From assembly GCA_027018975.1 (NCBI GenBank), contig JALUXN010000172.1:1-11934 (forward strand): 11,934 bases of DNA, in the 5' to 3' direction. Shown here piece by piece: positions 1 through 6,655 of the stretch. The position numbers and the translations under genes were made by a program. Source of the DNA: Mariprofundaceae bacterium. Lineage in GTDB: Bacteria > Pseudomonadota > Zetaproteobacteria > Mariprofundales > Mariprofundaceae. Every line of letters begins with the position of its first letter. Position 1 is the stretch's first letter. The notes under the pieces were generated by a model. The model saw only the letters and a list, made by a program, of their open reading frames with translations. It was not told the origin of the DNA and ran no database searches.

Positions 1-1052
1 ATCCGGTATGGCTTGTTGGAGCCATCAGAGACCAGATAGACCGCGAACTCACCCTTCGGATGCTCCACCGCCTGATAGATCTCGCCCTTGGGCACATGGA
101 ACCCTTCCTGGAAATATTTGAAGTGGTGGATCAACGCCTCCATATCCGTCTTCATCTCGCGACGCGGCGGATTGGTCAGCTTATAATCCTCGATCTTCAC
201 CGGGCCGGGATTGTTCTCCAGCCACTCGACACACTGGCGCATAATGCGGTTGGACTCGCGCATCTCCTCGACACGCACCAGATAGCGATCGTAGCAATCG
301 CCGGTCACACCCACCGGAATATCAAAATCGAGCTGATCATAGACATCATACGGCTGTTTTTTGCGCAGATCCCACTCCACACCGGAGCCGCGCAGCATCG
401 GGCCTGTGAAGCCCATATCAAGCGCCGTCTGCTGATCGACAATGGCGATATCGACATTGCGCTGTTTCCAGATGCGGTTCTCAGTCAGCAGCGTCTCATA
501 CTCATCGACATAGGTCGGAAAACGCTCGGTGAACCCCTTGATCTTCTCCAGCAACCCCTCCGGCAGATCTTTAGCCACGCCACCGGGGCGAAAATAGGCG
601 GCGTGCATGCGTGCGCCACTCACCGCCTCGTAATAGTCGAACAGATCCTCACGCTCACGGAAGCAGTAGAGAAAGACCGTCATCGCGCCAATATCAAGCG
701 CCACCGCGCCCAGCCACATGCAGTGGTTCAAAATACGAGTGATTTCAGCATAGAGCACGCGAATATACTGCGCTCGCTCCGGCGCTTCGATGCCGAGCAT
801 CTTCTCCACCGCCAGTGCGTAAGCATGCTCATTGGCCATCATGGAGACGTAATCAAAACGGTCAAAATAGGGCACATTCTGCAGATAGGTTTTATATTCA
901 AAGAGCTTTTCCGTACCGCGATGCAGCAGTCCGATATGCGGATCAGCGCGCTCAACCACCTCACCATCAAGCTCCAGCACCAGACGCAACACACCATGCG
1001 CCGCCGGATGCTGCGGACCGAAGTTCAGGGTATAGTTCTTAATCTCAGCCAC
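1..1052 (-). CDS. nuoD: NADH-quinone oxidoreductase subunit D (NuoD), C-terminus cut by window edge
   Basis: This is the 49-kDa subunit of respiratory complex I. It sits in the peripheral arm, and with NuoB it lines the quinone-binding site next to cluster N2. About 350 residues are visible; the family is usually about 415, so some 65 C-terminal residues lie off the left edge. The reverse-strand translation begins VAEIKNYTLNFGPQHPAAHG, the hallmark NuoD N-terminus, followed by a conserved PHIGLLHRGTEKL segment, NVPYFDRFDY, ILNHCMWLGA and FRPGGVAKDLP. The start is a GTG at 1052, because the family N-terminus begins exactly there and a G-rich Shine-Dalgarno-like GGGGGTGG lies just upstream. It overlaps the nuoC stop by 8 nt, implying translational coupling. 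It is a separate gene and not the fused NuoCD of enterics. Identification is essentially certain. Confidence 0.97.
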   Translation of the reverse strand, partial: MAEIKNYTLNFGPQHPAAHGVLRLVLELDGEVVERADPHIGLLHRGTEKLFEYKTYLQNVPYFDRFDYVSMMANEHAYALAVEKMLGIEAPERAQYIRVLYAEITRILNHCMWLGAVALDIGAMTVFLYCFREREDLFDYYEAVSGARMHAAYFRPGGVAKDLPEGLLEKIKGFTERFPTYVDEYETLLTENRIWKQRNVDIAIVDQQTALDMGFTGPMLRGSGVEWDLRKKQPYDVYDQLDFDIPVGVTGDCYDRYLVRVEEMRESNRIMRQCVEWLENNPGPVKIEDYKLTNPPRREMKTDMEALIHHFKYFQEGFHVPKGEIYQAVEHPKGEFAVYLVSDGSNKPYR

Positions 1053-1662
1053 GATCCACCCCCGGCCATGTCCGTTCTACCAGCACACGCTCCTCCAGCT
1101 TGTTCGGACGATAGACACACCGCCACTGCGACTCGTCAAAGAACATCTCCACCCGCCCGACAACCGGGAAATCCTTGCGCAGCGGATGCCCCTCAAAACC
1201 ATAATCGGTGAGAATGCGGCGCAGATCAGGGTGATGGTTGAAAATAATGCCGTACATATCAAACGCTTCGCGCTCGAACCAGTTGGCTGTCGGCCACACC
1301 TCAGTCACCGAATCGACCAGATCACGCGCATTGGCGCCAATCTTAAGGCGCAGGCGTTGATTGTTCGCAATCGACAAAATATTGTAGACCACCTGAAAAC
1401 GGGGTGCATCCGTCGGCCAGTCAGGCATCTCCAGCATATCGACGCCGCAGAGATCCATCAGCTGCGCAAAGCCCTGCTGGTTCTTGAGAAAGTGACACGC
1501 CTCCACCAGCGCCTCGCGCGCCAGCGTGATTTCATAGCAATCCAACCCAGCGCGGCTATCGAGCACCTGCTCACCGAATTGATCACAGAGGGCAGTCACA
1601 TAGCTTGGCACATCCGCCACCTGCTCCACCCCGATATCGTCCTGTAACTTCGCTTCGCTCAT
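1045..1662 (-). CDS. nuoC: NADH-quinone oxidoreductase subunit C (NuoC)
   Basis: This is the 30-kDa subunit of complex I, a peripheral-arm structural subunit that contacts NuoD. The protein is 205 residues from the chosen start. The family signature is clear: WFEREAFDMYG at about 128-138, then NHHPDLRRILTDYGFEGHPLRKDFP. I place the start at ATG 1662 because AGGTGG lies 5 nt upstream of it. A GTG at 1671, directly after the nuoB stop, would add three residues but has no visible ribosome-binding site. The gene follows nuoB by 9 nt and overlaps nuoD by 8 nt, as the third gene of the nuoABCD operon. The N-terminal 20 residues look unconserved and acidic. Nothing is broken or missing. Confidence 0.96.
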   Translation of the reverse strand: MSEAKLQDDIGVEQVADVPSYVTALCDQFGEQVLDSRAGLDCYEITLAREALVEACHFLKNQQGFAQLMDLCGVDMLEMPDWPTDAPRFQVVYNILSIANNQRLRLKIGANARDLVDSVTEVWPTANWFEREAFDMYGIIFNHHPDLRRILTDYGFEGHPLRKDFPVVGRVEMFFDESQWRCVYRPNKLEERVLVERTWPGVDRG

Positions 1663-1671
1663 CTCATCCAC

Positions 1672-2148
1672 CTAGCGGGCAATGGTGTTGGTGCGTTTGA
1701 TTTTTTCCTGCAGCTGAATAAAGCCGTAGAGCAGCGCCTCCGCAGTCGGCGGGCAGCCCGGCACATAGATATCAATCGGCACAATGCGATCACAGCCACG
1801 GGTCACGGAATAGGAGTAGTGATAATAACCACCGCCATTGGCACACGACCCCATCGAGATCACCCAGCGCGGCTCACTCATCTGGTCGTACACCTTGCGC
1901 AGCGCCGGCGCCATCTTATTACAGAGCGTACCGGCCACCACCATCACATCGGCCTGACGCGGCGAAGGGCGGAAGACAATACCGAAGCGATCCAGATCAT
2001 AACGCGACGCACCAGCGTGCATCATCTCCACCGCACAGCAGGCCAAGCCAAAGGTCATCGGCCAGAGCGAACCGGCGCGGGCGCCGTTAATGAGTTTATC
2101 GGCTGTGGTTGTAATAAAGCCCTTCTCAAGAACGCCCTCTATTCCCAT
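1672..2148 (-). CDS. nuoB: NADH-quinone oxidoreductase subunit B (NuoB), cluster N2 protein
   Basis: This is the complex I subunit that binds the terminal iron-sulfur cluster N2, the direct electron donor to quinone. From ATG 2148 the protein has 158 residues. The tandem cysteines in the LACCAVEMMH motif (C37, C38), C102 in MGSCANGGGYY and C132 in YVPGCPPTAEAL are the four expected [4Fe-4S] ligands, all present. I chose ATG 2148 because the family N-terminus MGIEGVLEKG begins there and a G-rich site lies upstream. A GTG at 2169 would add seven unconserved residues lying within the nuoA reading region. The start overlaps the nuoA stop by 10 nt, consistent with coupled translation. No oddities are seen. 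Confidence 0.97.
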   Translation of the reverse strand: MGIEGVLEKGFITTTADKLINGARAGSLWPMTFGLACCAVEMMHAGASRYDLDRFGIVFRPSPRQADVMVVAGTLCNKMAPALRKVYDQMSEPRWVISMGSCANGGGYYHYSYSVTRGCDRIVPIDIYVPGCPPTAEALLYGFIQLQEKIKRTNTIAR

Positions 2149-2510
2149 TGCAAGGCCCCCTTCTTCCACGCATAGATGTAACCCACAAGGAGAATCACCA
2201 GAAACATCACCATCTCGACAAAGCCGAACAGACCGATCTGATCCAGCACTACCGCCCAGGGAAAGAGAAACGCACTCTCAAGATCAAAGATCACAAACAG
2301 AATTGCCAGCAGGTAGAAGCGCACATCGATCTGCAGACGCGCATCCTCAAACGCCTCAAAACCACACTCATAAGCCGACAACTTCTCGTCATCCGGCTTC
2401 TGCTCAGCAAGAAAGAGCGTCAGCACCAACGGAGCCGCGCCCATCACCAGTGCCACCAATACAAAAATAAAGATTGGCACATATTCGTTGGCGAGATAAT
2501 CCACGCCCAT
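2139..2510 (-). CDS. nuoA: NADH-quinone oxidoreductase subunit A (NuoA)
   Basis: This is a small membrane subunit of complex I (123 residues, normal length) and the first gene of the nuo operon. Three transmembrane helices can be read: about residues 11-35, 65-85 and 93-113. Between the first and second lies the conserved loop KLSAYECGFEAF, whose cysteine and acidic residues sit near the quinone channel in known structures. DVRFYLLAILFVIFDLESAF is the other family hallmark. The ATG at 2510 is preceded by a strong Shine-Dalgarno sequence (GAGGAGGGG) about 5-6 nt upstream, the best in the nuo group, as expected for an operon leader gene. It is divergent from ribF across a 172-nt gap. Confidence 0.96.
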   Translation of the reverse strand: MGVDYLANEYVPIFIFVLVALVMGAAPLVLTLFLAEQKPDDEKLSAYECGFEAFEDARLQIDVRFYLLAILFVIFDLESAFLFPWAVVLDQIGLFGFVEMVMFLVILLVGYIYAWKKGALQWE

Positions 2511-2567
2511 CAGAACCCCTCCTCACGAATTTGGAGCCCTGAAGACCCCCCTTTGAACAGGTGGTGA

Positions 2568-2596
2568 TTGCTACCACCGGCCTGACTACCGGTCAA
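2568..2596 (-). promoter_or_regulatory. Candidate nuo operon promoter with overlapping inverted repeat
   Basis: On the minus strand a TTGACC (2596-2591) resembles a sigma-70 -35 box. It lies 17 nt from TAGCAA (2573-2568), which is a poor -10 match but is preceded by an extended -10 TGG. The same region holds a perfect 6-bp inverted repeat, GGTGGT at 2560-2565 and ACCACC at 2573-2578, with a 7-nt spacer. It overlaps the putative -10 and could be an operator. Transcription would start about 50 nt upstream of nuoA. The -10 is weak, so this is only a candidate. Confidence 0.25.
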
Positions 2597-2620
2597 GGTT
2601 TCATGAACTGTTTTTAACCC

Positions 2621-2626
2621 TAAAAT
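2621..2626 (+). promoter_or_regulatory. Candidate -10 box for ribF
   Basis: TAAAAT matches five of six consensus positions of a sigma-70 -10 element in an AT-rich patch that stands out from the GC-rich surroundings. It would give a leader of about 50 nt before ribF, including the start-codon hairpin at 2663-2686. No convincing -35 element lies 16-18 nt upstream, so confidence is low. Confidence 0.25.
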
Positions 2627-2662
2627 TAGCGCGGAATAAACATCTAAGCTGCATTTCATACG

Positions 2663-2686
2663 CCATGCGCTAGAGTTTGCGCATGG
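2663..2686 (+). promoter_or_regulatory. Perfect 8-bp hairpin enclosing the ribF start codon
   Basis: CCATGCGC at 2663-2670 and GCGCATGG at 2679-2686 are exact reverse complements separated by the 8-nt loop TAGAGTTT. In the ribF mRNA the start codon (2683-2685) would be paired in the 3' arm, while the only purine-rich ribosome-binding-like stretch (AGAG, 2672-2675) would be exposed in the loop. Such a fold could limit ribF translation. The inverted repeat is plain in the sequence; a regulatory role is inference. As DNA it could also be a binding site for a dimeric protein. Confidence 0.5.
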
Positions 2687-3609
2687 ATATTTTTCACGAC
2701 TGGAACGAAGCGGCCGATGGCCATCACTTACAGGGCGGCGCCATCACCGTAGGCAATTTTGACGGCGTCCACATGGGGCACGAACAGGTACTCGCAGAGA
2801 CACTTGGCCACGCCAATGCTGTCGATGGCCCGATGATTGTGGTTACCTTTGAACCGCATCCGCGCGCTGTTCTGTTTCCGGAAGAAGCACCCCGCCGACT
2901 CTGTCATCTCGATGACAAATTAAATCTGCTGGAGCGAGCCGGTGTCGATGCTGTGCTACTGCTCACCTTTGACAAGGCACTTGCCGCTTGGTCGGCTGAA
3001 CAGTTCACCACACAACTCCATCGCACATTCGCTTTCCGCCACATCCATGTCGGCTACGACTTCGCCTTTGGCCATGATCGGCAAGGGCATGTCGATGACC
3101 TGCGCAGACTCGGCGACAAACTGGACTTCACCGTCACCGAAGCCGCCGCCTTCGAGATGCTCGGCGCGGTGGTTTCATCCTCACGCATCCGCTCTGCCGT
3201 GGAGGCAGCCGATCTCGATCTGGCGCGTAAACTGCTCGGCCGTGACTACAGCATCAGCGGCACCGTCCTGCACGGCGATAAACGCGGCCGGCAGATGAAC
3301 TTCCCGACCGCCAACATCGATGTCGCCGATCTCGCCCACCCGCCGGTCGGCATCTACGCCGTGCGCGCCACCAGCGGGCAGAAATCGTGGCTGGGCGCCG
3401 CCTATCTCGGCTACCGTCCCACCTTCAACGGCCGCACCCTGCTACTGGAAACCCACCTCTTTGACGACACGCCCAATCTCTATGATCAACGCCTGCAAGT
3501 CTCATTCGTGGAACGCATCCGCGAAGATCGCACCTTCACCGGCCACGACGATCTCGCCGAGCAGATCGCCAAAGATTGCCAAGCCGCCCGCTCAATTCTG
3601 AGCGCGTAA
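2683..3609 (+). CDS. ribF: Bifunctional riboflavin kinase / FAD synthetase (RibF)
   Basis: A cytoplasmic enzyme that phosphorylates riboflavin to FMN and then adenylylates FMN to FAD. It has 308 residues, typical for the family. The N-terminal FAD-synthetase (nucleotidyltransferase) domain shows VGNFDGVHMGH at about 23-33, VTFEPHPRAVLFP at about 54-66, VGYDFAFGHDRQG at about 123-135 and the SSSRIRS motif at about 165-171. The C-terminal riboflavin-kinase domain shows GTVLHGDKRGRQMNFPTANI at about 193-212 and the catalytic glutamate in LETHLFD at about 257. The start is ATG 2683; an in-frame TTG two codons earlier is possible but less likely. It is the only plus-strand gene here, divergent from nuo and convergent with cimA. 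A hairpin covers its start codon. The function is confident. Confidence 0.95.
   Translation: MDIFHDWNEAADGHHLQGGAITVGNFDGVHMGHEQVLAETLGHANAVDGPMIVVTFEPHPRAVLFPEEAPRRLCHLDDKLNLLERAGVDAVLLLTFDKALAAWSAEQFTTQLHRTFAFRHIHVGYDFAFGHDRQGHVDDLRRLGDKLDFTVTEAAAFEMLGAVVSSSRIRSAVEAADLDLARKLLGRDYSISGTVLHGDKRGRQMNFPTANIDVADLAHPPVGIYAVRATSGQKSWLGAAYLGYRPTFNGRTLLLETHLFDDTPNLYDQRLQVSFVERIREDRTFTGHDDLAEQIAKDCQAARSILSA
3589..3604. terminator. Small hairpin at the ribF/cimA convergence (weak terminator candidate)
   Basis: CGCTCA and TGAGCG form a perfect 6-bp stem with a 4-nt ATTC loop over the last codons of ribF, 16 nt beyond the cimA stop on the other strand. It could serve both converging transcripts, but no T-run follows on either strand. 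It is therefore not a standard intrinsic terminator. A 12-bp palindrome, GGTGCCGGCACC (3630-3641), lies just inside cimA. Neither structure is strong evidence of termination. Confidence 0.25.
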
Positions 3610-3619
3610 AACGAGATGA

Positions 3620-5275
3620 TTACTCCGCCGGTGCCGGCACCCCGTCGTACACCAATTTATACTCGATCGCATCATTGAGCGCCCGGTAGGCCGCCTCGAG
3701 CACATCAGTCGAGACCCCGACCGTATTCCACTTGTTCGCTCCATCCGACGACTCAATAAGCACCCGCACCGCCGCCTCGGTCGCCTCTTTGGTCGTTAGC
3801 ACCCGCACTTTGAAGTCGGTCAGAAACATCTCCTCCAGACCGGGATAGGCATCCACCAATGCCGCGCGCAGCGCACGATCCATCGCGTTGACCGGCCCGT
3901 TCCCCAGCGCGGCCGCATGGCGCAACTGCCCCGCCACCCGCACCTGTACCGTTGCCTCCGACTCCGGTGCCTCATGATGCCCCCGCTTCTCGTCATAGAC
4001 GCGAAACCGCACCAGCTCAAAATGGCGCTGAAACCGCCCCATCGAGCGACGCAACAGCAGTAAAAACGACGCATCCGCCCCCTCAAAGGCATAACCCATC
4101 GCCTCCAGCTCTTTGATCCGCTTCAGCGCCTCCGCCACCGTCGGTTCATCCGCCGACAGCCCGGCTTCCGGCTCCAACTGCTGCATTTTACTGAGAATAT
4201 TACTCCGCCCCGCCTGATCCGAGACGAGAATCCGCTGCCTATTCCCCACCCGCAGCGGATCGATATGCTCATAGAGATCACGCTGTTTGCGCACCGCCGA
4301 AACATGAATCCCACCCTTATGGGCAAAGGCATTCTGTCCGACAAACGGCTGATGCTGCCACGGCAGGCGATTGGCCATCTCGTTGACAAACTGGGAGAGC
4401 GAGGCGAGCTCACTCAACTTCTCATCCGACACACCACAATCGATGCCAACCTTCAGTTTCAAAACCGCCATCAGCGAGATCAAATTGGTATTCCCGCAGC
4501 GCTCACCCAGGCCGTTGATCGTCCCCTGCACATGCGTTGCACCCGCGCGCACTGCCGCCACCGAATTGGCCACCGCCATTTCACAATCGTTATGGGCATG
4601 AATGCCGATCGTCTGCGTGCCGAACCGCCGCTTCACCTGCGCCACCGCCTCAAACAATGGAAAGGGGATCGAGCCGCCGTTGGTGTCGCACAACACCAGT
4701 GCATCCGCCCCCGCCGCATCCGCAGCTTCAAGCACCTGCAGCGCATAGCCCGCATTGCAGCGATAACCATCAAAGAAGTGTTCCGCATCAAAGAAGACCG
4801 TCTCCACATGCCTCTTCATCACCGCGATCGAATCATGCACCAGCTGCAAATTCTCCTGCAGCGAGATACCCAGCGCCTTGCTGACATGCAAATCCCAGCT
4901 CTTGCCGAACAGGCAGACCGCATCCGCACCGCTACTCATCAGCTGCTGCAAGCCTTGATCTGCCGCAGCATCACCACCGGGTCGCGCCGTCGAACCAAAT
5001 GCGACCAACCGACTCCGCGACCAGTGCCGGTCGCGCATCTTCTCAAAAAAGAGCGTGTCCTTCGGGCTTGCACCCGGCCAACCGCCCTCGATCCAATCCA
5101 TACCGAAATCAGCCAGCCGCTCGGCGATACGTACTTTATCGGCGGCGGAGAAGCTAATACCCGCCGTCTGCGCACCATCGCGCAGCGTCGTATCAAACAG
5201 CTGCACACGCCCCGGCAGCGGCAACGTCGGTAACGCAGCAGGTTCAGCGCATGAGTGATTCATATCAATGCTCAC
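3620..5275 (-). CDS. cimA: (R)-citramalate synthase (CimA)
   Basis: Condenses acetyl-CoA with pyruvate to (R)-citramalate, the entry to threonine-independent isoleucine synthesis. It has 551 residues. The N-terminal HMG-CoA-lyase-like TIM barrel carries LFDTTLRDGAQTAG at about 26-39 (catalytic R32, metal ligand D33), the metal-binding HAHND at 226-230 and GLGERCGN at 255-262. The C-terminal half ends in a LeuA-type dimer/allosteric domain (from about residue 420), where isoleucine feedback would be expected. WIEGGWPGASPKD favours the citramalate-synthase branch over 2-isopropylmalate synthase. The start is GTG 5275, with GAGGGGG about 5 nt upstream; ATG 5263 is an alternative with a poorer site. 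The gene follows the CcoG-like gene by 33 nt on the same strand, so it is probably co-transcribed. It converges with ribF. Confidence 0.92.
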   Translation of the reverse strand: MSIDMNHSCAEPAALPTLPLPGRVQLFDTTLRDGAQTAGISFSAADKVRIAERLADFGMDWIEGGWPGASPKDTLFFEKMRDRHWSRSRLVAFGSTARPGGDAAADQGLQQLMSSGADAVCLFGKSWDLHVSKALGISLQENLQLVHDSIAVMKRHVETVFFDAEHFFDGYRCNAGYALQVLEAADAAGADALVLCDTNGGSIPFPLFEAVAQVKRRFGTQTIGIHAHNDCEMAVANSVAAVRAGATHVQGTINGLGERCGNTNLISLMAVLKLKVGIDCGVSDEKLSELASLSQFVNEMANRLPWQHQPFVGQNAFAHKGGIHVSAVRKQRDLYEHIDPLRVGNRQRILVSDQAGRSNILSKMQQLEPEAGLSADEPTVAEALKRIKELEAMGYAFEGADASFLLLLRRSMGRFQRHFELVRFRVYDEKRGHHEAPESEATVQVRVAGQLRHAAALGNGPVNAMDRALRAALVDAYPGLEEMFLTDFKVRVLTTKEATEAAVRVLIESSDGANKWNTVGVSTDVLEAAYRALNDAIEYKLVYDGVPAPAE

Positions 5276-5308
5276 ATGACCCCCTCACTATCCATGACAG
5301 CAGACTGG

Positions 5309-6646
5309 CTACCCATCCCCCGGCGCAAAGTGTGTCACCGAGAAGGCATGCTCCCACCCCTGCCGGGAGTGGGCGATCACCTTGAAGCGGTAGAGCCCCT
5401 TAGGCAGATCCTCGTTGATATGCAGCAATACATCCTGACGGCCGGCGCTGTCGAAATGGAGATGCGAACGCTCCAGCCGATACTGATCGGGCTTCAATCC
5501 CACCACCTTGAGATCAATATCCACCGGCCGATAGAGCTTATGCGCCAAGCTGATACGGTATTCGAGGATCTTATTCCCCTGCCACGCCTCGCTGCGATAG
5601 ACGGAGAACTCCTCGCTCTGGTAGTTCAAGATGCCGATCACAAAACAGGCCGCGCCAATCAACGTTGCGATCAACGACGCCTTGGCACGCACAAAGAATG
5701 AGGCGATCGAGCTGCGACCATCATGGCTCACGCGCCCCTTCTCCTCGCCAATGGCAAAACTGAGCAGCCCCGGACCATCCCACTTCTTGCTCTTGGCATG
5801 CAGCGAATCGCAGGCGGTGACGCACTCGCCGCAATTCACGCAGGAGTCGAACACCTCCGTCTTGCGCGGATCGATCTCCAGAAAACAGGAATCGACACAG
5901 TAGTGGCAGGTCGCGCAGTGGTCGCTGCGGCTGGCGTCATAGTGGATGTGCAACGTCTCTTTGGTTTTGAAAGAGTGCTGCCAGACGCGGTAGATACACA
6001 TATATTTGCACATCAAATGGCGGATCACGCCAATATCGAGCATAAAAACCGCCACGCAGACAATGTAAATCCAGTAGAGCGAGCCGGCCAGCTGCGCATC
6101 CTCCTGAAAGGTGAGGAACGACCAGATCGCCGACGGCGGAAAGAAGTAGAGCAGCGGAATCAACGCCGCCAGCATCGCCGGCAGCAGCAGACCGATCGCC
6201 AGCAGCAGATAATTGACCAGCGAGCGCCGGCGCACCGCCACCTGCATCTTTTCGCCGCTAAAATCCATCATCTGCGCACGGCGACCGAGCAGCTTTTCAG
6301 TCAGCCAGTTGGCATACTCGGAGACCGTATTCTGCGGACACATCCAGCCGCAGAAGACCGCCCCGACCAGCGAGTACATCATCACCAGCAGGCTGGCAAT
6401 AAAGACCCAGAACCCCATGACAATGAAAATATCGGAGAACCAAATCTGCCGATCGAGAAAGACGATACCGCCGGAGAGGGTGTCGATGCGGAACAGACCG
6501 GTGGTCGGAATCAGAATCAGAATCAGCACGGTCAACACCTGCACCGCGCGGCGCGCCGGATGCAGCTTGGTCGCCCCCGGCACATGTTCGACCACAATCG
6601 GAATCTGTTTTAGCGCATCGTTGGGGTTTGAGTTGTGGTCTGCCAT
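5309..6646 (-). CDS. CcoG/FixG/RdxA-like membrane ferredoxin (cytochrome oxidase assembly family)
   Basis: An integral membrane protein of 445 residues resembling CcoG (FixG, RdxA), a family involved in copper handling during cbb3 oxidase assembly. Membrane segments lie at about 36-50, 70-100, 145-170, 190-208 and 322-340. Paired cysteines occur in FCGWMCPQN (C99, C103) and LMCKYMCIYRVWQ (C213, C217), where relatives have similar motifs. Two ferredoxin-like clusters follow: C244, C247, C250, C254, and C269, C272, C275, C279. The C-terminal part (about 355-440) resembles the Ig-like FixG accessory domain. The residue after the fourth cysteine is F or D, not the usual proline of the first ferredoxin motif. 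It starts 9 nt after the stop of the upstream membrane-synthase gene, with AGGA upstream of ATG 6646. The family is confident, but the exact partner oxidase is not visible. Confidence 0.82.
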   Translation of the reverse strand: MADHNSNPNDALKQIPIVVEHVPGATKLHPARRAVQVLTVLILILIPTTGLFRIDTLSGGIVFLDRQIWFSDIFIVMGFWVFIASLLVMMYSLVGAVFCGWMCPQNTVSEYANWLTEKLLGRRAQMMDFSGEKMQVAVRRRSLVNYLLLAIGLLLPAMLAALIPLLYFFPPSAIWSFLTFQEDAQLAGSLYWIYIVCVAVFMLDIGVIRHLMCKYMCIYRVWQHSFKTKETLHIHYDASRSDHCATCHYCVDSCFLEIDPRKTEVFDSCVNCGECVTACDSLHAKSKKWDGPGLLSFAIGEEKGRVSHDGRSSIASFFVRAKASLIATLIGAACFVIGILNYQSEEFSVYRSEAWQGNKILEYRISLAHKLYRPVDIDLKVVGLKPDQYRLERSHLHFDSAGRQDVLLHINEDLPKGLYRFKVIAHSRQGWEHAFSVTHFAPGDG

Positions 6647-6655
6647 CGGCTAATC

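Noticed and set aside
60..1211. Long plus-strand open frame (383 codons) opposite nuoD and nuoC
   Set aside because: It is antisense to unmistakable nuoD and nuoC, its translation has no recognisable motif, and it looks like a by-product of codon bias in GC-rich genes.
2511..2682. FMN riboswitch (RFN element) in front of ribF
   Set aside because: The conserved RFN segments are not present and the region, shared with the divergent nuo promoter, leaves little room for it.
4265..5233. Long plus-strand open frame (322 codons) opposite cimA
   Set aside because: The His/Arg-rich translation has no domain; cimA on the other strand is fully supported by catalytic motifs.
5272..5295. Seven-codon frame before cimA whose TGA overlaps the GTG start, as a possible leader peptide
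   Set aside because: It has no isoleucine codons and only one branched-chain codon, no attenuator hairpin follows, and the overlap is easily explained by chance around a G-rich ribosome-binding site.
5723..6613. Long plus-strand open frame (296 codons) opposite the CcoG-like gene
   Set aside because: The translation is Arg/Gln/His-rich low complexity, a mirror of hydrophobic codons on the coding strand.
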